Shown here: positions 7,816 through 17,264 of the stretch, one piece after another
Layout: every line of letters starts with the position of its first letter
How positions within the stretch are numbered: the stretch's first letter is position 1
Source of the DNA: Rhodobacter sp. CZR27
GTDB taxonomy: Bacteria > Pseudomonadota > Alphaproteobacteria > Rhodobacterales > Rhodobacteraceae
Assembly (NCBI RefSeq): GCF_002407205.1
Contig: NZ_CP023549.1
Span: 661,001 to 725,000 of the forward strand
DNA: 64,000 nt
Reading direction: 5' to 3'
Program-made: the position numbers and the translations under genes
The notes under the pieces: model-generated
Database searches by the model: none
What the model saw: the letters and a program-made list of their open reading frames with translations, nothing else
What the model was told of the DNA's origin: nothing

Positions 7816-9593
7816 CGCGCAGCGCAACCCCATCCGGGGCGGCCCCCGCCCCGGAACCCCAGCCCGCGCCGGTGCTGACGGTCGAGGGGCTGGAGGTTTC
7901 GGTGCGCACCGAAGCAGGGCTGCGGCCGCTGGTCTCGGGCCTGTCCTTCACCCTCGGGCGCGGCGAGACGCTGGCCATCGCGGGCGAGAGCGGATCGGGC
8001 AAGTCGATCACCTCGCTTGCCATCATGGGCCTTCTGCCGCCGCCCGCCGTGCGGGTGACGGGGGGCCGCATCGCGCTTGGGCCGACCGAGCTGACCGCGC
8101 TTCCCGAAGGGCGGATGCGGGCGATCCGCGGAGATCGGATCGCGATGATCTTCCAGGAGCCGATGACCTCGCTCAACCCGGTGCTGACGATCGGCACCCA
8201 ACTGGCCGAGGCGATCCGCGCGCACACGCCCCTCTCGCGGGCCGAGGCCCGGGCCCGCGCGCTGGAGGCGCTCCGCTCGGTGCGGCTGTCGCAGCCCGAG
8301 CGGCGGCTGGAGCAGTATCCGCACGAGCTGTCGGGCGGCATGCGCCAGCGGGTGATGATCGCCATGGCACTGGCGCTGCGCCCCGAGGTGCTGATCGCGG
8401 ACGAGCCCACCACCGCGCTCGACGTGACGGTGCAGCGCGAGGTGCTGGACCTGCTCCGCGACCTCCAGCGCGAACTGGGCACCGCGATCATCCTGATCAC
8501 GCATGACATGGGCGTGGTGGCCGAGATGGCCGACCGGGTGATCGTCATGCGCGACGGCCGCATGGTCGAGGAGGGCACGGCCACCGACATCTTCACCCGC
8601 CCGCAGGCCGATTATACCCGGGCGCTGCTGGCCGCCGTGCCGCGCATGGGCGCGGGCCGCGGCCGCCCGCCGGTCGAGGCGGCGCCCATAGCGCGACTGT
8701 CCGACGTGCAGGTGCGCTTCGACCTGAAGGGAGGTTTCCTTGGCCGGGTGCAGGCGCGCGTCCATGCCGTCGAGCATGTCAGCTTCGACATCCGCCGCGG
8801 CGAGACCTTCGCGCTGGTGGGCGAATCCGGCTGCGGCAAGTCCACCATCGCGCGGGCGATGGTCGGCCTCGTGCCGCATGCGGGCCGGATCGAGATCGCG
8901 GGCCAGCCGCTGGAAGGCATGGACCGGGCGGCACGCAAGGCGCTGCACCGGCGGGTGCAGATCGTCTTTCAGGACCCGATGGCCGCGCTTGATCCGCGGA
9001 TGCGGGTGGGCGACCTGATCGGCGAGCCGCTGGTCATCCACGACATCGGCACGCCCGGCGAACGCCGCGCGCGCGTGGCCGACCTGCTGACGCGCGTGGG
9101 TCTCTTGCCCGACCAGATGGGGCGCTACCCGCATGAATTCTCGGGCGGGCAGCGGCAGCGCATCTGCATCGCCCGCGCGCTGGCGCTGCAGCCCGAGCTG
9201 ATCATCGCCGACGAATCCGTCTCGGCGCTGGACGTTTCGGTGCAGGCGCGCGTCCTTGACCTGCTGGCGGCGCTGAAGCGCGAGTTCGGCATTGCGCTCC
9301 TGTTCATCAGCCACGACATGGCAGTGGTCGAGAATGTGGCCGACCGGGTGGCGGTGATGTATCTTGGCCAGATCGTCGAGTTGGGCACCCGGGATCAGGT
9401 GTTCGGCAACCCGCGCCACCCCTACACCCGCCGCCTGATCGAGGCCGTGCCGGTGCCCGACCCGATGCACCAGCGCCCGCCCGTGCCGCGCCTCGCCGGC
9501 GAGGTCCCGAGCCCGGTGCATCCCGTGGGCAGCGGCCCCGTTCGCCTGATCCTGCGCGACGCGGGCGGCGGGCATCTGGTGGCGGCGGAATGA
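7812..9593 (+). CDS. Fused double ATPase of a Dpp-type ABC transporter, system 1
   Basis: 593 residues with two nucleotide-binding domains in one chain (DppD-DppF or GsiA-like layout). The first has Walker A GESGSGKS, signature LSGGMRQR, and Walker [14 protein letters not shown]. The second has Walker A GESGCGKS, signature FSGGQRQR, and [13 protein letters not shown], followed by the peptide-transporter C-terminal region ending [12 protein letters not shown]. The final family zinc/cysteine motif is weak. ATG 7812 overlaps the amidase stop. It powers the permeases at 3411 and 4292. Confidence 0.93.
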   Translation: MTRSATPSGAAPAPEPQPAPVLTVEGLEVSVRTEAGLRPLVSGLSFTLGRGETLAIAGESGSGKSITSLAIMGLLPPPAVRVTGGRIALGPTELTALPEGRMRAIRGDRIAMIFQEPMTSLNPVLTIGTQLAEAIRAHTPLSRAEARARALEALRSVRLSQPERRLEQYPHELSGGMRQRVMIAMALALRPEVLIADEPTTALDVTVQREVLDLLRDLQRELGTAIILITHDMGVVAEMADRVIVMRDGRMVEEGTATDIFTRPQADYTRALLAAVPRMGAGRGRPPVEAAPIARLSDVQVRFDLKGGFLGRVQARVHAVEHVSFDIRRGETFALVGESGCGKSTIARAMVGLVPHAGRIEIAGQPLEGMDRAARKALHRRVQIVFQDPMAALDPRMRVGDLIGEPLVIHDIGTPGERRARVADLLTRVGLLPDQMGRYPHEFSGGQRQRICIARALALQPELIIADESVSALDVSVQARVLDLLAALKREFGIALLFISHDMAVVENVADRVAVMYLGQIVELGTRDQVFGNPRHPYTRRLIEAVPVPDPMHQRPPVPRLAGEVPSPVHPVGSGPVRLILRDAGGGHLVAAE

Positions 9594-9661
9594 GCGGCCC
9601 GCCCCTCGCGTCCCGCGCCGCCGCCGGGCCTTGCCCGGCCCGATCCCTCCAGTGAGGCAGA

Positions 9662-10600
9662 ATGCACCGCTACCGCTTTGTCCTCTTCCGTCCCTTGCAG
9701 TTCCTGCCCGTGCTGTTCGGGATCTCGGTCATCACCTTCGTCCTCGTCCGGCTGATCCCCGGCGATCCCGCGCGCATCCTGCTGGGCACGCGGGCCACCC
9801 CGGCGGCGCTGGCGCGCATTCGCGAGCAATACGGCCTCGACGAGTCGATCTGGGTCCAATACCTCTACTTCCTGAAGAACCTTGCGGCAGGCGAGATGGG
9901 GCGGTCGACGCTCTACAAGATCGACGTGCTGCCGCTGATCGCCGCCCGGATCGAGCCGACGCTGGCGCTTGTCGCGATGGGCGTCGTGCTGTCGCTGGCC
10001 ATCGCGCTGCCCTTTGCGGCGATCTCGGCGCGCCGGCAGGGGCGCGCGGCCGATCAGGCCGTGCGGGTGGTCTCGACCCTCGGGATCGGCCTCCCGCCCT
10101 TCTGGCTGGGGCTGGTGCTGATACTGCTGTTCAGCGTCACGCTCGGCTGGCTGCCCGTCTCGGGCTATGGCGAGACGCTGCCGGAGAAGCTGACCCACCT
10201 GATCCTTCCGGGCCTGACGGTGGCGCTGTCGCTGTCGGCGGTGCTGACGCGCAGCCTGCGGGCGGGGATGATCGCGGGCCTCGCCTCTGACGTGGCGACC
10301 GCAGCCCGCGCCCGCGGCCTGTCCGAAGGGGCTGTCTTCTGGCGCCATGTCGTGCCGAACGCGCTCGTCCCGACGGTGAACCTGCTTGCGGTCAACATCG
10401 GCTGGCTTATCGGCGGCACCGTGGTGGTGGAGAGCGTCTTCGCCCTGCCCGGCATGGGGCAACTGCTGGTGCGGGGGATCTTCTCGCGCGACTACATGGT
10501 GGTGCAGGGGGTGGCCATGTGCTTCGCGGTGGCCACGGTGCTGGTGAACTTCGCGGCCGATGTCGTGACGGTGGCGCTCGATCCGCGGGTGAAGCTGTGA
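9662..10600 (+). CDS. Dipeptide/oligopeptide-type ABC transporter permease (DppB family), system 2
   Basis: 312-residue DppB-type permease beginning a second transporter (9662-14599). It has the first membrane segment LQFLPVLFGISVITFVLVRLIPGDPAR, the motif IREQYGLDESIWVQYLYFLKNLAAGEMGRS, and an EAA loop (AARARGLSEGAVFWRHVVPN). A 68-bp gap separates it from the system 1 ATPase, without an evident terminator, so it may be cotranscribed. The pairing with its own DppC, ATPase and binding protein shows this is an independent transporter and not a duplicate subunit. Confidence 0.93.
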   Translation: MHRYRFVLFRPLQFLPVLFGISVITFVLVRLIPGDPARILLGTRATPAALARIREQYGLDESIWVQYLYFLKNLAAGEMGRSTLYKIDVLPLIAARIEPTLALVAMGVVLSLAIALPFAAISARRQGRAADQAVRVVSTLGIGLPPFWLGLVLILLFSVTLGWLPVSGYGETLPEKLTHLILPGLTVALSLSAVLTRSLRAGMIAGLASDVATAARARGLSEGAVFWRHVVPNALVPTVNLLAVNIGWLIGGTVVVESVFALPGMGQLLVRGIFSRDYMVVQGVAMCFAVATVLVNFAADVVTVALDPRVKL

Positions 10601-11421
10601 TCGCGGCCCTTGCCCCCGCCGCGCGCCGCCCGATGCTGGTCGCGGGACTGACGATCCTGTCGGCCGCGGCGCTGCTTGCGCTGCTGGCGCCCTGGGTGGC
10701 GCCGTTCGATCCGATCGCGCAGAACGGCGCCATCCGCCTGCAGCCCCCCAGCCTCGCGCATCCGTTCGGCACCGACAACTTCGGCCGGGACGTGCTGTCG
10801 CGCGTGATCTGGGGCGCGCGGGTCGACCTGCAGATCGCGGTGCTGGGGGTGGTCTTCCCGTTCCTGATCGGCACCGGCGTCGGCACGCTGGCGGGCTTCT
10901 TCGGCGGCTGGGTCGATGCGCTCTTCATGCGGATCATCGACGTGATCCTGGCCTTTCCGTTCCTCGTCCTGATGCTGTCGATCATCGCGATCCTCGGTCC
11001 GGGCCTGACCAGCTTCTACATCGCGATGGCACTGGTGGGCTGGGTGTCCTACGCCCGGCTGATCCGGGCGCAGATCCTGGTGCTGAAGACGCAAGACTTC
11101 GCGGTTGCGGCGCAGAGCCTCGGCTTCTCGCGCGCGCGGATCATGTTCCGCCACCTGCTGCCGAACGCACTGCCGGGCTCGCTGGTCTTCGTGATGTCGG
11201 ATGCGGTGCTGGTGCTGCTGAACGGCGCCGCGATCAGCTACCTTGGGCTTGGCGTACAGCCGCCGGTGGCCGAGTGGGGCGTGATGGTGGCCGAGGGCCA
11301 GCCCTTCGTCACCACCGCCTGGTGGGTCACGCTGTTTCCCGGCCTTGCCATCGTCACGCTCGCCTTCGGCTTCAGCCTCGTGGGCGATGCGCTGGCCGAC
11401 CTGACGGGGGCGCGGGAATGA
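10597..11421 (+). CDS. Dipeptide/oligopeptide-type ABC transporter permease (DppC family), system 2
   Basis: 274 residues. An N-terminal membrane helix (MLVAGLTILSAAALLALLAP) is followed by the DppC motif HPFGTDNFGRDVLSRVIWGAR and the EAA loop (AAQSLGFSRARIMFRHLLPN), then SYLGLGVQPPVAEWG. The start is GTG 10597, overlapping the stop of the DppB gene by four bases (GTGA). A longer in-frame reading to 10519 exists but lies inside the previous gene. Confidence 0.92.
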   Translation: MIAALAPAARRPMLVAGLTILSAAALLALLAPWVAPFDPIAQNGAIRLQPPSLAHPFGTDNFGRDVLSRVIWGARVDLQIAVLGVVFPFLIGTGVGTLAGFFGGWVDALFMRIIDVILAFPFLVLMLSIIAILGPGLTSFYIAMALVGWVSYARLIRAQILVLKTQDFAVAAQSLGFSRARIMFRHLLPNALPGSLVFVMSDAVLVLLNGAAISYLGLGVQPPVAEWGVMVAEGQPFVTTAWWVTLFPGLAIVTLAFGFSLVGDALADLTGARE

Positions 11422-13091
11422 GCCTGCTCGAGATCCGCGACCTCTCGGTGCGCTACCGCCATGGGGCGGAGGAGCGGCGGCTGATCGACGGCGTCTCGCT
11501 GCGGCTGGAGCAGGGCGAGATCCTCGGCCTCGTGGGCGAAAGCGGATCGGGCAAGAGCCTGCTCTGCCGCGCGGTCATGGGCCTGCTTCCGTCGCGCCGT
11601 CTCGAGGTCGTGGGCGGCTGCGTCACGCTTGACGGCCGCGACATCACCGGATTGCCGGAACGCGAGATGCTGAGGATCCGCGGACGGCGGATCGGCATGA
11701 TCTTCCAGAACCCGACCAGCCACCTCGATCCCGTCATGCGGATCGGCGACCAGATCGCCGAGGGGCTGCGGCTGCATCGCGGCCTTGCCCGCGCGGCGGC
11801 CCGCGCCGAGGCGGTCGGGATCCTGCGGCAGGTGGGTTTCACCGACCCGCCGCGGCAGGCGCGGATGTATGCGCACGAGTTCTCGGGCGGCATGCGGCAG
11901 CGCGCGATGATAGCGGTGGCGCTGGCCTGCGACCCCGAGATCCTGATCGCGGACGAGCCGACCACCGCGCTCGACGTGACGATCCAGGCGCAGATCCTGC
12001 GGCAGCTGGCCGGCCTGCGCGAAAGCCGCGGCCTGTCGATCATCCTGATCACCCACGACCTGGGCGTGGTGGCGCAGACCTGCGACCGGATCGCCGTGAT
12101 GCGCGATGGGCGCATCGTCGAGGAGGGCGGGAAGCGCGAACTGCTGGCGCGGCCGCGGCATCCCTACACGCAGGCGCTGATCGCCTCGCATCCCTCGCTG
12201 CCGCACGACGAGGCAGTGGGCACGCCTTATCAGCCGCACACGAAGCCGTTGATCGAGCTGGACGATCTGGAGGTGAGCTTTCCCACTGGCGGACCGCCCT
12301 GGGCGCGCCGGAGCTTCAGGGCGGTAGACGGGATCAGCCTGCGGATCGGCCGCGGCGAGACGGTCGGGATCGTCGGCGAGAGCGGGTCGGGCAAGAGCAC
12401 GCTGGCCCGCGCGCTGCTGGGCCTTCAGCCGGTGACGGCGGGGCACGTGGCCTTTGACGGCTCGGTGCTGACGCTCGACCGGGCGCGGACGCTGGCCCGT
12501 CTGCGGCGCGAGGCGGCGATGGTGTTCCAGGACCCGCTGAACGCGCTGAACCCGCGGCTGACGGTGGGCGAGACACTGTCCGAGGTGCTGCGCGTGCAGG
12601 GCAAGGTCGCGCGCGCGGCGATCCCCGCGCGGGTGGGGGACCTGCTGGACATGGTGGGCCTCGACCGCAGCTTCGCCGGCCGCCGGCCGCGCAGCCTCAG
12701 CGGCGGGCAATGCCAGCGCGCCGGCATCGCCCGGGCGCTGGCGGTGGATCCGACGCTGATCGTTGCCGACGAATGCGTGGCCGCGCTCGACGTCACCATC
12801 CAGGCGCAGATCGTGGAGCTTTTCCGCAAGCTGGTGCAGGACCGCGGGCTTACGCTCCTGTTCATCGCCCATGACCTCGCCATCGTCCGCTCGCTCTGCG
12901 AGCGGGTGGTGGTGATGCAGCGGGGCCGGGTGGTCGAGGACGGCCCCTCGGCCGAGGTCTTCGCCCGCCCGGCCCATCCCTATACCGCGGCGCTGATCGC
13001 GGCCATCCCGAGCATCGACCCCGACCGTCCGCTGGCGGCGCCGGTGCTTCCCGAAGAAACCGAAACCCAACAGGAAGGATTGCTCACATGA
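11418..13091 (+). CDS. Fused double ATPase of a Dpp-type ABC transporter, system 2
   Basis: 557 residues, two ATPase domains in tandem. Domain 1 has [16 protein letters not shown] and [13 protein letters not shown]. Domain 2 has [20 protein letters not shown], and Walker B LIVADECVAALDV, where the usual Ser after Glu is Cys. ATG 11418 overlaps the permease stop and the gene itself overlaps the next ATG (13088). It resembles the system 1 ATPase in layout but is clearly diverged, so the two systems did not arise by a recent duplication. Confidence 0.92.
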   Translation: MSLLEIRDLSVRYRHGAEERRLIDGVSLRLEQGEILGLVGESGSGKSLLCRAVMGLLPSRRLEVVGGCVTLDGRDITGLPEREMLRIRGRRIGMIFQNPTSHLDPVMRIGDQIAEGLRLHRGLARAAARAEAVGILRQVGFTDPPRQARMYAHEFSGGMRQRAMIAVALACDPEILIADEPTTALDVTIQAQILRQLAGLRESRGLSIILITHDLGVVAQTCDRIAVMRDGRIVEEGGKRELLARPRHPYTQALIASHPSLPHDEAVGTPYQPHTKPLIELDDLEVSFPTGGPPWARRSFRAVDGISLRIGRGETVGIVGESGSGKSTLARALLGLQPVTAGHVAFDGSVLTLDRARTLARLRREAAMVFQDPLNALNPRLTVGETLSEVLRVQGKVARAAIPARVGDLLDMVGLDRSFAGRRPRSLSGGQCQRAGIARALAVDPTLIVADECVAALDVTIQAQIVELFRKLVQDRGLTLLFIAHDLAIVRSLCERVVVMQRGRVVEDGPSAEVFARPAHPYTAALIAAIPSIDPDRPLAAPVLPEETETQQEGLLT

Positions 13092-14599
13092 CACGGAAAT
13101 GGGCGCGTATCGGCCTGATCGCCCTTGGCGCGAGCCTCGCCCTCGGCAGCGTGGCCGAGGCGGCGGGCGTGCTGACCATCGGCCGGCGCGAGGACGGCAC
13201 GACCTTCGATCCGATCGCCACGGCGCAGAACGTGGACTTCTGGGTGTTCTCGAACGTCTATGATGTGCTGGTGCGGGTGGACGAGACCGGCACGAAGCTG
13301 GTTCCCGGACTTGCCGAACGCTGGGAAATCTCGGACGACGGGCTGACCTACACCTTCCACCTGCGCGACGCGAAATTCTCGGACGGCTCGCCGATCACCG
13401 CCGAGGACGCGGCCTTCACGCTCACCCGCATCCGCGACAGCGAACTGTCGCTGTGGTCCGACAGCTATGGCGTGATCGACCGGGCCGAAGCCGCCGACGC
13501 GAAGACGCTGGTGGTGACGCTCAAGACGCCCTCGGCGCCGTTCCTGTCCACCATGGCGATGCCGGGCGTGTCGGTCCTGTCGAAGGCCGCCGTCGAGTCG
13601 ATGGGCGAGGAAGCCCATGCCGAAAAGCCGGTGGCCTCGGGCGCCTTCATCGTCGAGGAGTGGCGCCGCGGCGACCGGGTGATCCTGAAGAAGAACCCGA
13701 ACTTCTGGCAGGCCGATCAGGTGAGCCTCGACGGCGTCGAATGGATCTCGGTGCCCGACGACAACAGCCGGATGCTGAGCGTGCAGGCCGGCGAACTGGA
13801 TGCCGCGATCTTCGTGCCCTTCTCGCGCGTCGAGGAGCTGAAGAAGGACCCGAACCTCAAGGTGCTGGTCGAGCCCTCGACGCGCGAGGACCATCTGCTG
13901 ATCAACCACGAGCATCCGCCGCTCGACAATTCCAGGGTGCGCGAGGCGCTCGACCTTGCCATCGACAAGCAGGCGATCGTGGAGACGGTGACCTTCGGCG
14001 TGGCCGAGGTGGCCAATTCCTACATCCCCGCGGGCGCGCTCTACCACAACGAGGCGAACCTCCAGCGTCCCCACGATCCCGAGAAGGCGAAGGCCCTTCT
14101 GGCCGAGGCGGGGGCCGAGGGCCTGTCGCTCGACTATGTGGTGAACGCCGGCAACGAGGTCGACGAGCAGATCGCCGTGCTGCTTCAGCAGCAGCTTGCG
14201 GCGGCCGGGATCACGGTGAACCTGCAGAAGATGGACCCGAGCATGACCTGGGACATGCTGGTGAACGGCGAATACGACCTGTCGGTGATGTACTGGACGA
14301 ATGACATCCTCGACCCGGACCAGAAGACGACCTTCGTTCTCGGTCACGACACCAACATGAACTACATGACGCGCTACAGGAACGACGAGGTGAAGCAGCT
14401 GGTCGCGGATGCCCGCCTCGAGATGGACCCGGCGAAGCGCGAGGCGCTGTATACCCGCATCCAGGAACTGGCCAAGGCCGACACCCACTGGATCGACCTC
14501 TACTACAGCCCCTACATTAACGTCACCCGCGCCAATATCGAGAACTTCCACCAGAACCCGCTGGGCCGCTTCTTCCTCGAGGCGACGGTCAAGAACTGA
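13088..14599 (+). CDS. ABC transporter substrate-binding protein, family 5, system 2
   Basis: 503 residues with an N-terminal signal sequence (IGLIALGASLALGSVAEAAG, cleavage likely near AEA/AG). SBP_bac_5 features include FDPIATAQNVDFWVFSNVYDVL, ERWEISDDGLTYTFHLRDAKFSDG, and REALDLAIDKQAIVETV. It is the last gene of the second transporter. The neighbouring D-aminopeptidase and isochorismatase-type hydrolase suggest that D-amino-acid peptides or related amides may be what is imported. Confidence 0.92.
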   Translation: MTRKWARIGLIALGASLALGSVAEAAGVLTIGRREDGTTFDPIATAQNVDFWVFSNVYDVLVRVDETGTKLVPGLAERWEISDDGLTYTFHLRDAKFSDGSPITAEDAAFTLTRIRDSELSLWSDSYGVIDRAEAADAKTLVVTLKTPSAPFLSTMAMPGVSVLSKAAVESMGEEAHAEKPVASGAFIVEEWRRGDRVILKKNPNFWQADQVSLDGVEWISVPDDNSRMLSVQAGELDAAIFVPFSRVEELKKDPNLKVLVEPSTREDHLLINHEHPPLDNSRVREALDLAIDKQAIVETVTFGVAEVANSYIPAGALYHNEANLQRPHDPEKAKALLAEAGAEGLSLDYVVNAGNEVDEQIAVLLQQQLAAAGITVNLQKMDPSMTWDMLVNGEYDLSVMYWTNDILDPDQKTTFVLGHDTNMNYMTRYRNDEVKQLVADARLEMDPAKREALYTRIQELAKADTHWIDLYYSPYINVTRANIENFHQNPLGRFFLEATVKN

Positions 14600-14604
14600 C
14601 GCGA

Positions 14605-14631
14605 TGCGCGGCCCCGGTCAGGGGCCGCGCA
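14605..14631. terminator. Bidirectional-looking terminator hairpin
   Basis: TGCGCGGCCCC (14605-14615) pairs perfectly with GGGGCCGCGCA (14621-14631) across a 5-nt loop. It lies between the convergent binding-protein gene (ends 14599) and the D-aminopeptidase gene (ends 14672). There is no T-tract, so it may act with Rho or simply block read-through. Confidence 0.6.
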
Positions 14632-14671
14632 CCGCCTGCCGGCCGGGGGCAAGCGTCGGCCGGGCGCGGCT

Positions 14672-16225
14672 TCAGGCCGGCAGGTAGTCGATGTTGCGCG
14701 CCAGCCAGCAGCCGAGGCGGAGGCCCGCCACCCGCCCGCCCTCGTCGCGGCGGACCTGAAGCGTCCAGTCGCCCGGCGCGGGCGCATCCATCGAGCGGCG
14801 CGTGGTGACGACCCAGACGTCCGGCCCCACCGGGTGCATCCGCTCCATCGGCCCGGTCCCGAGCATGCCCTCGAACCCGGCATAGCAGCCACCGTCGCGC
14901 GCCTCGATCACCATGTCGGCCTCAAGCTCGGCCGAGCGGTAGCGGCCGGCGATGTCACGGGCATCCGCCACCTCGACCGCGGGCAAGGCGGGCGCCCGCA
15001 CCGTCAGGTGATCGGCAGTCCGATCCATCACCAGCACATCGCCGTCGCGCCGCAGCGTCACGCCCGGCCCCGAGGCCACCCCCGCCGCGACCGTCAGCCG
15101 GTCGGAGGCAGTGGCGAAGCGCAGCTCGAGCCCCGCCGCATCCTCGGCCACGCGCAGCAGAAGCCCGCTGTCGGGATCGAGCCATTGGCCCGCCCAGCCC
15201 TCCGGCCGCTCGCCCGCGGGTGCGACATGCCCCAGCGCCGCCGCCAGCAGCGACGAGGCCGCAGCGTGCGCGCTGGCCTCGTGGTTGAACATCACCACCA
15301 CCGAGAGCCGCGCGTCCGCCGTGTGGAACCGCTGCGCGCGGAAGCCGCGCAGCGCGCCGCCGTGCCCCGTGACGCGCACCCCCGCCACGGTCTCGTGCGA
15401 CAGGCCGTAGCCATAGCTCGCGGGCGTGCCGTCGGCATAGCCGGGCGGGACCGAGATCCGACGATAGAGGCTGGCCTCATCCTCGCGCGTGGCATCGATC
15501 CACCGCTCATAGGCCAGCATGTCCCGAAGCGACGCCGAGATGCCCGCGTCGCCGATCCAGTAGATCCCGTTGTCGGCCGGAAAGAAGCCCGTGGCGTCGC
15601 TGCCCTCGTAGCCCACGACCGCGTCGGCGGGATGACGGGTGTCGGACGTCAGCTCGGCCGTGGCCATGCCGGCGGGGCCGAAGATCCGCTCGGCATAAAG
15701 GTCGGGAAGGGCGCGGCCGGTCTCGGCCTCGATCAGCTCGGAAACGATGCGGAAGTTGCAGTTGCAATAGGAATAGGCGGTGCCGGGCGGAAAGTGGCCC
15801 GTCTTCATCCGCGCGATCAGCGGCAGCGCATCCTCGCGGCGGAAGGTCTGGCTGGCCTCGGCGCCCTGAAGCACGGTCAGCGCCCAGTAGTCGCGCAGCC
15901 CCGACTGGTTGTCGCAAAGCTGCCGCACCGTCGGAAGCGGACCGTCGAAGGCGGGCAGGAACGCCGCCACACGCGCATCCAGCCGCGCCGGATCGCCTAC
16001 TGCGTCCAGAAGGACCGCGCAAGTGAACTGCTTCGAGATCGAACAGATCGGCAGGCGCGTCGCGGCCTCCATCGGCCGGCGCGCGGTCAGGTCGGCGTAA
16101 CCCCAGGCACGGGCCGCCACCACCTCGCCGCGCCAGACGACGCCCGCCACGCCGCCCGGGCCCCGGAACCGCTGCGGCAGCGCGTCCAGCGCCCGGTTCA
16201 GCGCGTCGAGATCCAGATCCGTCAT
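14672..16225 (-). CDS. dap: D-aminopeptidase (penicillin-recognising serine hydrolase, family S12)
   Basis: 517 residues, close to the 520 of the characterised Ochrobactrum D-aminopeptidase, which releases N-terminal D-amino acids from peptides and amides. The catalytic set is visible at nearly the same positions: SxxK as S62-I-S-K65, YxN as Y153-C-N155, and HxG as H288-G-G290. Two C-terminal beta-barrel domains follow (about residues 330-517). No signal peptide is seen, so it is probably cytosolic. ATG 16225 has GAGGAG upstream, which decides it over a longer reading to 16279. The position beside two Dpp-type importers supports intracellular digestion of imported D-peptides. Confidence 0.9.
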   Translation of the reverse strand: MTDLDLDALNRALDALPQRFRGPGGVAGVVWRGEVVAARAWGYADLTARRPMEAATRLPICSISKQFTCAVLLDAVGDPARLDARVAAFLPAFDGPLPTVRQLCDNQSGLRDYWALTVLQGAEASQTFRREDALPLIARMKTGHFPPGTAYSYCNCNFRIVSELIEAETGRALPDLYAERIFGPAGMATAELTSDTRHPADAVVGYEGSDATGFFPADNGIYWIGDAGISASLRDMLAYERWIDATREDEASLYRRISVPPGYADGTPASYGYGLSHETVAGVRVTGHGGALRGFRAQRFHTADARLSVVVMFNHEASAHAAASSLLAAALGHVAPAGERPEGWAGQWLDPDSGLLLRVAEDAAGLELRFATASDRLTVAAGVASGPGVTLRRDGDVLVMDRTADHLTVRAPALPAVEVADARDIAGRYRSAELEADMVIEARDGGCYAGFEGMLGTGPMERMHPVGPDVWVVTTRRSMDAPAPGDWTLQVRRDEGGRVAGLRLGCWLARNIDYLPA

Positions 16226-16371
16226 GATGCTCCTCGCTTCGTTTGCCCCGAGAGTGGCCGAGACGCGGGTGCGCTGCAACGGCCCTTCGGGGTTCCATTC
16301 CGGCCCCGCGACCGGATAGGTTCGGCCTGACGGTCCGGCCCCGGCCGGGCACTGACGAGGAAAGGCCCCTC

Positions 16372-17052
16372 ATGACCTGGAAGACCGCCCACCGCTCGTT
16401 CTACTATCAGGGCGCCCCCGAGCCCGAGGATCCGGTGCTGCTGCCCGGCAAGGTGGCGCTGCTGGTGATCGACGTGCAGAACACCTATCTTGAACAGCCC
16501 GACCCGGTGGCCGAGCCCGAGCGCGCCGCCGCATGGGCTCCGTTCCACGCGCGGATGCGCGGCACCGTCATCCCGAACGTCGCGCGGCTGATCGGGGCGT
16601 TCCGCGCGCGCGGGCTGGACGTGCTGTTCGCCCGCATCGCCTGCCAGCTTCACGACGGGCGCGACCGCTCGCTGAGCCAGCGCAAGCCGGGCTGGAACAA
16701 CCTGCTGCTGCCCAAGGACGAACATGCCTCGCAGATCGTGCCCGAGCTTGCGCCGCGCGGCGACGAGATCGTGGTCACCAAGACCACCGACAGCGCGCTG
16801 ACGGGCACGAACCTGCGGCTGATCCTGACCAACCTGGGCATCACCCATGTCGTCTGCACCGGCATCTTCACCGACCAGTGCGTGTCCTCGACCGTGCGCA
16901 GCCTTGCCGACGAGAGTTTCGACGTGATCGTCGTCTCGGATGCCTGCGCAGCGGGGAGCGACGCGCTGCACGACCGCGAGCTTGAGGTGCTGAACATGAT
17001 CTACGCTTCGGTCATGAGCAGCGAGGAGCTTCTGGGCTTCCTGCCGGGCTGA
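16372..17052 (+). CDS. Isochorismatase-family cysteine hydrolase
   Basis: 226 residues of the cysteine hydrolase fold. The probable catalytic triad is D34 (VALLVIDVQN), K137 (IVVTKTTDSAL) and C170 (CTGIFTDQCVSSTVR). Amide-hydrolysing members of this family include N-carbamoylsarcosine amidase and ureidoacrylate amidohydrolase (RutB). Which amide is cleaved here cannot be read from the sequence. ATG 16372 is chosen because an in-frame extension to 16243 would overlap the divergent D-aminopeptidase promoter region. The gene is divergent from the aminopeptidase, and both may be coregulated. Confidence 0.85.
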   Translation: MTWKTAHRSFYYQGAPEPEDPVLLPGKVALLVIDVQNTYLEQPDPVAEPERAAAWAPFHARMRGTVIPNVARLIGAFRARGLDVLFARIACQLHDGRDRSLSQRKPGWNNLLLPKDEHASQIVPELAPRGDEIVVTKTTDSALTGTNLRLILTNLGITHVVCTGIFTDQCVSSTVRSLADESFDVIVVSDACAAGSDALHDRELEVLNMIYASVMSSEELLGFLPG

Positions 17053-17264
17053 CGACCGCACCGACGCCGTCCGCGCCAGTCCCTCCGGTGGGGGCTTGGG
17101 CTCCTCCGGCGTCCGCCGCCGTCGGAGAAGGCGGAGGTACGTTTCTGCGTCCTCCCGGGCTTCGCCCAAGACAAGTCCGATCTCCACATGCGCCGTGCGC
17201 CGAGGGGGCCGGGGTCGGCCGGAAGATCGCGCCTTCCCGCGCCGTCAGCGGCGCCGCCCCTGCG

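Noticed and set aside
17053..17264. Possible gene or terminator between the isochorismatase and rhaD genes
   Set aside because: Only short GC-rich complementary segments (CTCCG/CGGAG) were seen; nothing specific enough to report as a feature.
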